Shown here: piece after piece, positions 18,646 through 25,769 of the stretch
Numbering within the stretch: the first letter of the stretch is position 1
Layout of the letters: each line of letters opens with the position of its first letter
From: Rhodanobacteraceae bacterium
GTDB taxonomy: Bacteria; Pseudomonadota; Gammaproteobacteria; Xanthomonadales; Rhodanobacteraceae
Reading direction: 5' to 3'
DNA: 64,000 nt
Assembly (NCBI GenBank): GCA_009996615.1
Contig: JAACZU010000006.1
Span: 124,001-188,000, forward strand
Made by a program: the position numbers and the translations under genes
Notes under the pieces: generated by a model
Seen by the model: only the letters and a program-made list of their open reading frames with translations
What the model was told of the DNA's origin: nothing
The model's database searches: none

Positions 18646-19521
18646 GTGAGCGACGATCGCGCCCAAGCCCGCACGCCGCACGCCGCCGACGCGCTGATCG
18701 AGGTGCGCGGCCTGCGCACCGTGCTGGGCGGCAAGGTCATCTTCGATGGCCTGGAGCTCGACATTCCGCGTGGCCGCATCACCGCGGTGATGGGACCGAG
18801 CGGCACCGGCAAGACCACCCTGCTGCGCCACATCACCGGCCAGTTGCGTCCGGACGCCGGCTCGATCCGCATCGACGGCGCGGACGTGACGGCGCTGCCG
18901 CGCCACGCGCTGTTCGCGCTGCGCGAGAAGATCGGCTACCTGTTCCAGAACTCGGCCCTGCTGACCGACTTCAGCGTGTTCGAGAACGTCGCGTTCCCGC
19001 TGCGCCAGCACCTGGACCTGCCCGAGGAGCTGGTGCGCAACCTCGTGCTGACCAAGCTGCAGGCGGTCGGCCTGCGCGGCGCCGCCGAGCTGATGCCGAG
19101 CGAGCTGTCCGGCGGCATGGCGCGCCGCGTCGCGCTGGCGCGTGCGATCGTGCGCGATCCGACCCTGATCCTGTACGACGAGCCGTTCGTCGGGCTGGAC
19201 CCGATCGCACTGAACCAGGTCCTGAAATTGATCCGCACCCTCAACGACACGCTCGGCATCACCAGCATCCTGGTCGCGCACGAGTTCGCCGCGGTCGCGC
19301 GCGTGGCCGACCTCGTCTACCTGATCGCCGGCGGCAAGGTCGTCGCGCGCGGCACGCCGGCCGAGCTCACGCGCGGCGATTCGGCGTGGACACGGCAGTT
19401 CTTCGGCGGCGAGGCGGACGGCCCGGTGCCGTTCCAGTATCCGGCGCGCGACTATGCGGCCGACCTCGGCTTTCCAGCCGGCGCAGCCTCATCCACCCCA
19501 CATACGGAGCCACGGCCATGA
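18646..19521 (+). CDS. mlaF: Mla phospholipid transport ATPase MlaF
   Basis: 291-residue ABC ATPase: Walker A GPSGTGKTTLL, Q-loop LFQNSALLTDFSVFENVAFP, signature LSGGMARRVALARA and Walker B LILYDEPFVGLDP. It energises the MlaFEDB inner-membrane complex that maintains outer-membrane lipid asymmetry. I chose the GTG at 18646 because ACAGGA lies five bases before it and the preceding codons are not family-like. mlaE overlaps by ATGA. Confidence 0.93.
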   Translation: MSDDRAQARTPHAADALIEVRGLRTVLGGKVIFDGLELDIPRGRITAVMGPSGTGKTTLLRHITGQLRPDAGSIRIDGADVTALPRHALFALREKIGYLFQNSALLTDFSVFENVAFPLRQHLDLPEELVRNLVLTKLQAVGLRGAAELMPSELSGGMARRVALARAIVRDPTLILYDEPFVGLDPIALNQVLKLIRTLNDTLGITSILVAHEFAAVARVADLVYLIAGGKVVARGTPAELTRGDSAWTRQFFGGEADGPVPFQYPARDYAADLGFPAGAASSTPHTEPRP

Positions 19522-20291
19522 GCGCGGTGCGTCCGAAGCCGCCGTCGATGATCGGCGATGCGCTGGCGCAGGTCGGTGCCTGCGGCCTGTTCCTGCTGCA
19601 GATCCTGGCCGCGGTGCCCAGGAGCCTGCGCCACATCCGCGAGACGGTGCGCCAAGTCTGGTTCACCGGCGCGATGAGTTTGGTCATCATCATGACCTGC
19701 GGCCTGTTCGTCGGCATGGTGCTCGGCCTGCAGCTGTACTACGTGCTGTCGATCTTCGGCGGCACCGCCGCGCTCGGCACGGTCGTGTCGCTGTCGATGT
19801 ACCGCGAGCTCGGCCCGGTCGTGACCGCGCTGCTGTTCGCCGGCCGCGCCGGCACCTCGATCACGGCCGAGATCGGCCTGATGCGCGCGACCGACCAGAT
19901 CGCGGCGATGGAGATGATGGCGGTCGATCCGATCGCCTACGTCGCCGCGCCGCGCTTCCTCGCCGGCGTGATCGCGATGCCGCTGCTGGCCTGCGTGTTC
20001 AACGCGCTGGGCATCTTCGGCGCGCACCTGGTCGGCGTGAGCTGGCTGGGCCTGGACAACGGCACGTTCTGGTCGAACATGACCTCCAGCGTCGACGTCT
20101 GGAAGGACGTCGTCAATGGCGTGTGGAAGAGCGTCGCGTTCGGCGCGGTGGTCGCGCTGATCGCGGTGTTCCAGGGCTACACGACCGCACCGACCAGCGA
20201 GGGCGTGGCCTATGCGACCACGCGCACGGTGGTGTTCTCCTCGATCGTCGTGCTGGCGCTCGATTTCGTGATGACCGCATTCTTGATGTAG
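19518..20291 (+). CDS. mlaE: Mla permease MlaE
   Basis: 257-residue integral membrane permease: GLFVGMVLGLQLYYVLSIFG, then the conserved core LGPVVTALLFAGRAGTSITAEIGLMRATDQI and the C-terminal helices. It forms the channel of MlaFEDB with MlaF and MlaD. The stop TAG (20289-20291) is the TAG of a GTAGGAGCGG repeat that fills most of the gap to mlaD. Confidence 0.94.
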   Translation: MSAVRPKPPSMIGDALAQVGACGLFLLQILAAVPRSLRHIRETVRQVWFTGAMSLVIIMTCGLFVGMVLGLQLYYVLSIFGGTAALGTVVSLSMYRELGPVVTALLFAGRAGTSITAEIGLMRATDQIAAMEMMAVDPIAYVAAPRFLAGVIAMPLLACVFNALGIFGAHLVGVSWLGLDNGTFWSNMTSSVDVWKDVVNGVWKSVAFGAVVALIAVFQGYTTAPTSEGVAYATTRTVVFSSIVVLALDFVMTAFLM

Positions 20292-20353
20292 GAGCGGCGC
20301 AGCCGCGACCGGCGTCGCGCGACGCGGCGCGGTCGTGCCTGTGGCGCTCCTAC
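20288..20353. repeat. GTAGGAGCG...CGCTCCTAC palindrome between mlaE and mlaD
   Basis: GTAGGAGCG (20288-20296) and CGCTCCTAC (20345-20353) are perfect inverted ends around a GC-rich body with further dyads. The left end contains the mlaE stop codon. Same family as the copy at the sufS stop. Confidence 0.8.
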
Positions 20354-20373
20354 CGGACAACCGGACGCAATCC

Positions 20374-20904
20374 ATGACCCAACGACGTTCCTACCAGATC
20401 GGTACCGGCCTGTTCATCCTGCTCGGCTTCGCCGCGCTCGCGTACCTGGCCACGCAGACCACGTCGATCGCGAACTTCCAGCAAGGGCCGAGCTACACGC
20501 TCAAGGCGCGCTTCAGCAATGTCGGCCAGCTCAAGCTGCGTGCGCCGGTAAAGGTCGCCGGCGTGCGCATCGGCTCGGTCGAGTCGATCGCGCTCGATCC
20601 GGGCAAGCTTGACGCGCTCGTCACGCTGTCGATCGACAAGCGCTACGCCGAGCTGCCGGACGATTCGTCGGCGGCGATATTCACCAGTGGTTTATTGGGT
20701 GACCAGTACGTTGGCGTGCAGCCCGGCGGCTCGCCGGAGATGTTCAAGGACGGCGACGAGTTCGTGCTGACGCAATCGTCGATGCAGCTCGAGGACCTGA
20801 TCGGCAAGTTCCTGGTCAACGGTTCGCCGGCGCAGAAGCCCGCGCAGCCGGAACCGGATGCCGCCAAGCCTGCCAGTCCGTCCGCTCACGACAACCACCA
20901 CTGA
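20374..20904 (+). CDS. mlaD: Mla substrate-binding MCE-domain protein MlaD
   Basis: 176 residues. One N-terminal membrane anchor (YQIGTGLFILLGFAALAYLA) and a periplasmic MCE domain (YTLKARFSNVGQLKLRAPVK, VAGVRIGSVESI, then IFTSGLLGDQYVGVQPGG). A Pro/Ala tail ends in HDNHH. It forms the hexameric lipid-binding ring on MlaE. The ATG at 20374 lies just past the repeat; it has no strong Shine-Dalgarno. Confidence 0.94.
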   Translation: MTQRRSYQIGTGLFILLGFAALAYLATQTTSIANFQQGPSYTLKARFSNVGQLKLRAPVKVAGVRIGSVESIALDPGKLDALVTLSIDKRYAELPDDSSAAIFTSGLLGDQYVGVQPGGSPEMFKDGDEFVLTQSSMQLEDLIGKFLVNGSPAQKPAQPEPDAAKPASPSAHDNHH

Positions 20905-20914
20905 GGAGTTCTCC

Positions 20915-21562
20915 ATGATGCGCATCGTTGGTCTTGCGTTCGCGTTGCTGCTGGCCGTCGTCACGGCGGCGCCGGCACGGGCCGATACGCCAACGCCGGA
21001 CCAGGTCGTGCAGGGCATCGCGGACGATCTCGGCAAGGCGATCGATGGCCACCAGGCCGAGCTCAAGGGCGACCCCGAGAAGCTGATCAAGGTCATCGAC
21101 AAGATCCTGCTGCCGCGCTTCGACATCGACTACGCCTCGATCCTCGTACTCGGCCAGAACGCACGCACGGCGACGCCGGAGCAGCGCGAGCGCTTTGCCA
21201 AGGCGTTCTACAACTCGATCACGCACCGCTACGCCGAAGGCCTGCTGAACTACACGCGCGGCCGCGTGCGCGTGCTGCCGAGCAAGGGCGAGCTCAGCGA
21301 CAAGCGCTCGATCGTGCGCACCGAGGTCGTGCTCGACGACGGCAAGACGCTGGCGGTCGACTATGCATTCCGCAAGACCAAGGCCGGTGACTGGAAGGCC
21401 TACGACGTGATCATCGAAGGCATCTCCTACATCACCAACTACCGCAACCAGGTCGGCGCGGAGATCCAGAAGTCCGGTCTCGACGCGCTGATCACGCGCC
21501 TGGAGACACAGGGCGACAAGTTGCTCGAGTCGATGGAGCAGGCGCAGAAGGGTTCGCCGTGA
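20915..21562 (+). CDS. mlaC: Mla periplasmic phospholipid carrier MlaC
   Basis: 215 residues with a signal peptide (MRIVGLAFALLLAVVTAAPA then RADTPTP). The body has the MlaC fold signatures LLPRFDIDYASILVLGQNAR, YNSITHRYAEGLLNY and VIIEGISYITNYRNQ. It shuttles phospholipid between MlaA at the outer membrane and MlaFEDB. GAGGAG lies before the tandem ATGs at 20915 and 20918. mlaB overlaps the stop. Confidence 0.93.
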   Translation: MMRIVGLAFALLLAVVTAAPARADTPTPDQVVQGIADDLGKAIDGHQAELKGDPEKLIKVIDKILLPRFDIDYASILVLGQNARTATPEQRERFAKAFYNSITHRYAEGLLNYTRGRVRVLPSKGELSDKRSIVRTEVVLDDGKTLAVDYAFRKTKAGDWKAYDVIIEGISYITNYRNQVGAEIQKSGLDALITRLETQGDKLLESMEQAQKGSP

Positions 21563-21864
21563 CGGCGCTGCGCATCGAGCGCGTCGGCGCGGCGGAAGTA
21601 CGCGTCGGCGGGCGGCTCGGCTTCGCCGAGGCATCCGTGGCGCTCGCGCGCGGGCGCGAACTGCTCGACGGCACGCGCGGCGACGTGGCGGTCGACGTCG
21701 CCGGCCTGGAAGACATCGACAGCGCCACGTTGGCGGTCCTGCTGGCGTGGGCCGCGCACGCGCGGCAGGTTGGCGCCGCGCTGCATTTCCGCGGCGTGCC
21801 GGCCGGCCTGGCCGCGCTGGCGCACCTGTGTGACGTCGAGCCGCTGCTGGCTGGCAAGGCGTAG
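21559..21864 (+). CDS. mlaB: STAS-domain protein MlaB
   Basis: 101 residues with GTG start overlapping the mlaC stop (GTGA). A single STAS domain: VDVAGLEDIDSATLAVLLAW contains the conserved D-S-A phosphoacceptor-like region. It binds MlaF and is needed for activity of the transporter. Last gene of mlaFEDCB. Confidence 0.88.
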   Translation: MTALRIERVGAAEVRVGGRLGFAEASVALARGRELLDGTRGDVAVDVAGLEDIDSATLAVLLAWAAHARQVGAALHFRGVPAGLAALAHLCDVEPLLAGKA

Positions 21865-22097
21865 GCGGCGGAGCGCAGCCGTACAGCGGTCGAAGCGGCC
21901 CTGCGGCCGCTGAGGTCCAAGCCGCCACGAGGCGGCTGAGGGGGAGGCACGGATGCCGACCGGAGTGCGCTCCATGGAGGGATTTCCGGGCCGCCATCGA
22001 ACGGAGGCCGATCGGAATATCGCTCCGTGGATGGATGCCTGGTAGGGCTCGCGCCTTCGGCGCTGCGCCCCGCCCCAGGCTTGCTGCGTCAGCCGCC
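21865..22097. repeat. Repeat-rich gap between mlaB and mlaA
   Basis: 233 bases between convergent genes. It holds AGCCGCC-ACGA-GGCGGCT near 21922-21939 and CGCGCCTTCGGCGCTGCG near 22049-22066, the latter shared with the gap near 10384-10402. No ORF is supported. These are probably degenerate dispersed repeats that may also end both transcripts. Confidence 0.5.
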
Positions 22098-22934
22098 TCA
22101 ATCCCCGCCGTCCTTGCCCTCGTCCTTCTTGCCGGCCTTCTGCTTCTCGTAGGCGTGCTGCTCTTCGAGCAGCGCATCGACGTCGATGTCGTTGGTGCCC
22201 TGCATCTGCTCGATCAGCTCGGCCGGTGGCTCGCCGTGGTACATCATGTACAGCCGGCGCTGGCGATAGGCGTCGCGGAAGAAGATGTAGCGGTCGTAAA
22301 CGCCCTCGAGCAGGCCCTCGGCGTCGATCCCGCGCGAGCGCAGCGTGACGAGGTAGCCCAACTGCGGCAGGTACTCGGCGTTCAGGCGCAGGTCGTGCTC
22401 GCGCGCGTACCAGCCGAGCGGATCGAAGTAGTTGTCCACCGGCATGCGCCAGACGTCGCGCGGCGTGGTCGAGCCGATCAGCGGCAGCACCAGGTAGGGA
22501 CCCTCCGGCACACCCCAGCGCGCCAGCGTCACGCCGAAATCGGTCTCGTTCGGCGGCAGCTTCATTTCGCTGGCGGGGTCGAACAGGCCGGCGAAGCCCA
22601 GCGTCGAGTTGATCAGGAAGCGCCCGGTGTTGTGCGCGGCTGCGCGCGGCTCGGCCTGCAGCAGGTCGTTGATGATCGTGATCGGCAGCTTGATGTTGGC
22701 GAAGAAGTTCGCGATCACCCGGCGCATGTCCGGCGTGGTGACCTTGCGGTAGGCCACCGCGGTCGGACGGATGATCGCCTTGTCGGCCGCGTCGTTGAAC
22801 GCATACATCTTGCGGTTGAAGCCCTCCCAGGGGTCGTCCGTGCGCGGCTTGGCGACGGCGCACCCGGCCATCAGGATGGCGCTCAGGGCGAGCACGCCCG
22901 CCTGCAGGCTGGTCGGAATCGTTCTGGATCGCAT
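22098..22934 (-). CDS. mlaA: Outer-membrane phospholipid-removal lipoprotein MlaA (VacJ)
   Basis: 278 residues. Signal peptide with lipobox LMAG-C, then DPWEGFNRKMYAFNDAADK, LPITIINDLLQ, RFLINSTLGFAGLFDPASEM and GVPEGPYLVLPLIGSTTPRD, all VacJ hallmarks. The C-terminal tail is Lys/Asp-rich. MlaA extracts misplaced phospholipid from the outer leaflet and passes it to MlaC. It is encoded convergently to mlaFEDCB, so the whole pathway lies within 4.3 kb. Confidence 0.95.
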   Translation of the reverse strand: MRSRTIPTSLQAGVLALSAILMAGCAVAKPRTDDPWEGFNRKMYAFNDAADKAIIRPTAVAYRKVTTPDMRRVIANFFANIKLPITIINDLLQAEPRAAAHNTGRFLINSTLGFAGLFDPASEMKLPPNETDFGVTLARWGVPEGPYLVLPLIGSTTPRDVWRMPVDNYFDPLGWYAREHDLRLNAEYLPQLGYLVTLRSRGIDAEGLLEGVYDRYIFFRDAYRQRRLYMMYHGEPPAELIEQMQGTNDIDVDALLEEQHAYEKQKAGKKDEGKDGGD

Positions 22935-23048
22935 GCGATGCTCTCGATGGGCGCATGGACGCGTGGCATCCACGGCAACTGGTTGTCCCTTTCCGCCGCG
23001 CAAGGCTACGCGAAATCGGCGGCGACATGTACCCGCACGCGGCCGCGA

Positions 23049-23078
23049 TTGCGCTGCACAAAACCGCGGCGCTACAAT
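23049..23078 (+). promoter_or_regulatory. Predicted rpoZ promoter
   Basis: TTGCGC (23049-23054), 18-bp spacer, TACAAT (23073-23078), 52 bases before the rpoZ start. Confidence 0.6.
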
Positions 23079-23088
23079 GGTCGACCTG

Positions 23089-23111
23089 CTAAAGCCATGA
23101 ATTGGCTTTAG
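23089..23111 (+). promoter_or_regulatory. Hairpin in the rpoZ 5' leader
   Basis: CTAAAGCCA-TGAAT-TGGCTTTAG, a perfect 9-bp stem between the predicted promoter and the GGAGAG ribosome-binding site, followed by ATTTAT. It is AT-richer than its surroundings. It may stabilise the leader or attenuate transcription. Confidence 0.6.
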
Positions 23112-23130
23112 ATTTATCCGGAGAGTATCG

Positions 23131-23424
23131 ATGGCACGGATTACCGTGGAAGATTGCCTGCAAGTGGTCGACAACCGCTTCGAGCTGGTGCTGATGGCGA
23201 CCAAGCGCGCGCGCCAGCTGGCCAAGGGCGCCAATGCTGCGGTCGACGTGGAGAACGACAAGCCGACCGTGCTGGCGCTGCGCGAGATCGCCGAGCGCAA
23301 GGTGGACCAGGCCATGATCGACGAGATCGATAAGCAGGAGCGCGAGCGCGCCGAGCGCGAGGCGCTGGAATGGGCGGCGGCCGAGGTCGACGACGACCTG
23401 GGCAAGGGCGGCGACGACCTCTGA
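23131..23424 (+). CDS. rpoZ: RNA polymerase omega subunit
   Basis: 97 residues: [20 protein letters not shown], then [11 protein letters not shown] and [12 protein letters not shown], the classic omega sequence. It aids RNA polymerase assembly and helps bind ppGpp. The Shine-Dalgarno GGAGAG is at 23120-23125. The neighbouring spoT gene makes and degrades ppGpp, a conserved pairing. Confidence 0.97.
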   Translation: MARITVEDCLQVVDNRFELVLMATKRARQLAKGANAAVDVENDKPTVLALREIAERKVDQAMIDEIDKQERERAEREALEWAAAEVDDDLGKGGDDL

Positions 23425-23482
23425 TGCGCATGCAGCGCGCCACCTGTCGACCCGACGGAGCGGCCTGACGGCCGGCGGCACC

Positions 23483-25651
23483 ATGCCCACGACCTTGTCC
23501 CGGGCACCGGTGCCGGCGGCAGCCACTCCGCTGCCCGCCGACGTGCGGGCCCTCGAACAGCAGCTGGCGGTCTACCTGCCGCCCGAGCAGGTCGCACGCG
23601 TGCGGCGCGCCTACGAGGTCGGCGCGCAGGCGCACGCCGGGCAGACCCGCAAGAGCGGCGAACCCTACATCACCCATCCGATCGCGGTCGCCAGCATCCT
23701 CGCCGAGCTCGGCATGGATGCCGAGACGATCATCGCCGCGATCCTGCATGACACGCTCGAGGACACCGCGCTCGGCTCCGAGCAGATCGTGGCCGAGTTC
23801 GGCACGGCCGTGATGGAGCTCGTCGACGGCGTCACCAAGCTCGACAAGGTGCGCTTCCGCAGCCGCCAGGAAGCGGCCGCCGAAAGCTTCCGCAAGATGC
23901 TGCTGGCGATGGCGCGCGACCTGCGCGTGATCCTGATCAAGCTGGCCGACCGCCTGCACAACATGCGCACGCTCGGCTCGATGGAGGCCGAGGCGCGCCG
24001 GCGCATCGCGCGCGAGACGCTGGAGATCTACGCGCCGATCGCGCAGCGCCTGGGCATGAACCGCTTCAAGGCGGAGCTGCAGGATCTCGGCTTCCGCATG
24101 CTGCACCCGGACCGCCACCGCGTCATCGCCGAGCGCATCCGCTCGGTGCTCGGCAACCGCCGCGAGGCGATGCTTCGCATCGAGAACGCGCTGAACGCGC
24201 GGCTGGAGATCGAACAGGTCCCGCACCGCGTGATGAGCCGGATCAAGTCGCCGTACAGCATCTATTCGAAGATGCGCAACGAGCACAAGTCGTTCGCGCA
24301 GGTCATGGACGTGTACGGCTTCCGCGTCGTCGTCGACAGCGTGCCGCACTGCTACCACGCGCTCGGCGCGATCCACGCGCTGTACAAGCCGCTCGACGGC
24401 CGCTTCCGCGACTTCATCGCGATCCCGAAGGCGAACGGCTACCAGTCCCTGCACACGGTGCTGTTCGGCTCGTTCGGGGCGCCGATCGAGATCCAGATCC
24501 GCACCGAGGACATGGACGCGGTGGCCGAGCGCGGCGTGGCCGCGCACTGGATCTACAAGACCGACGCGACGCCGGCCAACAGCGCGCAGACGCGGGCGCG
24601 CGAATGGCTGTCGAACCTGGTCGACCGGCAGACGCAGACGCCCTCGTCGCTGGAGTTCATCGAGAACGTCAAGGTCGACCTGTTCCCGGACGAGGTCTAC
24701 CTGTTCACGCCCAAGGGCAAGATCCTCGCGCTGCCGCGCAACGCGACCGCGCTGGACTTCGCCTACTTCGTGCACACCGACGTCGGCGACCACGCGGTCG
24801 CCGCGCGCGCCGACAAGAAGCTGGTGCCACTACGCACGCCGCTGGAAAGCGGCCAGACCGTCGAGATCGTGACCGCGCCGTCGGCGGCGCCGACGCCGCA
24901 GTGGCTGGAATGGGTCGTGTCCGGCCGCGCACGCACCGCGATCCGCCATCACTTGAAGCGCCTGCAGCACGAGGACGCGGTCGACTTCGGCCACCGCATG
25001 CTCGACCGCGCGTTCGAGGCGCTCGGCAGCTCGCTCGAAGCGGTGCCGCATGCCGTGCTCGAGCGCTGGCTGGCCGAGCAGAAGTTCAAGCGGCTGGAGG
25101 AGCTGCTGGCCGACATCGCGCTCGGCAACCGCGTCGCCGACACGGTCGCGCAGGCGCTGCTCGACGCGCAGGGCGAGCATCCGCACGTGCGCCGCGCGCG
25201 CAGCAGCGAGAAGATCCTGATCAGCGGCGCCGAACGCGGCGTGCTCAGCTTCGGCAACTGCTGCCATCCGCTGCCGGGCGACGAGATCATGGGCTACCTG
25301 TCGGCCGGCAAGGGCATCGTCGTGCACCGCGTCGAGTGCCCGAACGTGCCGGAGCTGCGCAAGTCGCCCGAGCGCTGCATCGAGATCGCCTGGGCCGCCG
25401 ACGTGCAGGGCGACTACAAGGTCGAGCTGCGCATCGAGGTCGCCAACAAGCCCGGCGTGCTGGCGCAGGTCGCCGCGGCGATCGCCGAGGCAAGCTCGAA
25501 CATCGAGAACGTCGAGTACAAGGAACGCGACCTGACCACCGCCACGCTGCTGTTCACGATCGAGGTCAGGAACCGCAAGCACTTGGCCGACGTGATGCGC
25601 CGCGTGCGCCTGCTGCAGGTCGTCACGGCGGTGAAGCGGCATCCGGTGTGA
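23483..25651 (+). CDS. spoT: Bifunctional (p)ppGpp synthetase/hydrolase SpoT
   Basis: 722 residues. HD hydrolase domain (HPIAVASILAELGMD, ILHDTLED with the catalytic HD at 89-90). Synthetase domain (RIKSPYSIYSKM, VYGFRVVVD, IPKANGYQSLHT), then TGS (DEVYLFTPKGKILALPRNAT), a CC motif (FGNCCHPLPGDEI) and a C-terminal ACT domain (VANKPGVLAQVAAAIAEASS). The hydrolase motif is intact, so I call SpoT rather than RelA. It sits 58 bases after rpoZ. Confidence 0.96.
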   Translation: MPTTLSRAPVPAAATPLPADVRALEQQLAVYLPPEQVARVRRAYEVGAQAHAGQTRKSGEPYITHPIAVASILAELGMDAETIIAAILHDTLEDTALGSEQIVAEFGTAVMELVDGVTKLDKVRFRSRQEAAAESFRKMLLAMARDLRVILIKLADRLHNMRTLGSMEAEARRRIARETLEIYAPIAQRLGMNRFKAELQDLGFRMLHPDRHRVIAERIRSVLGNRREAMLRIENALNARLEIEQVPHRVMSRIKSPYSIYSKMRNEHKSFAQVMDVYGFRVVVDSVPHCYHALGAIHALYKPLDGRFRDFIAIPKANGYQSLHTVLFGSFGAPIEIQIRTEDMDAVAERGVAAHWIYKTDATPANSAQTRAREWLSNLVDRQTQTPSSLEFIENVKVDLFPDEVYLFTPKGKILALPRNATALDFAYFVHTDVGDHAVAARADKKLVPLRTPLESGQTVEIVTAPSAAPTPQWLEWVVSGRARTAIRHHLKRLQHEDAVDFGHRMLDRAFEALGSSLEAVPHAVLERWLAEQKFKRLEELLADIALGNRVADTVAQALLDAQGEHPHVRRARSSEKILISGAERGVLSFGNCCHPLPGDEIMGYLSAGKGIVVHRVECPNVPELRKSPERCIEIAWAADVQGDYKVELRIEVANKPGVLAQVAAAIAEASSNIENVEYKERDLTTATLLFTIEVRNRKHLADVMRRVRLLQVVTAVKRHPV

Positions 25652-25659
25652 GAAAGGCC

Positions 25660-25689
25660 GGGATCTGTGATTCGTGACGGGTGATTCGG
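25660..25689. repeat. Degenerate heptamer array after spoT
   Basis: Units GGGATCT, GTGATTC, GTGACGG, GTGATTC follow directly on the spoT stop. Same unit length as the arrays in amgK and before sufC. Confidence 0.6.
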
Positions 25690-25769
25690 AAAAGCACCCA
25701 AAGGCCGCTTGATTATTTCATTATCCCTTGTGGAGAATGCCCGAATCTCATTGCACAGGGAGTTGGGGC

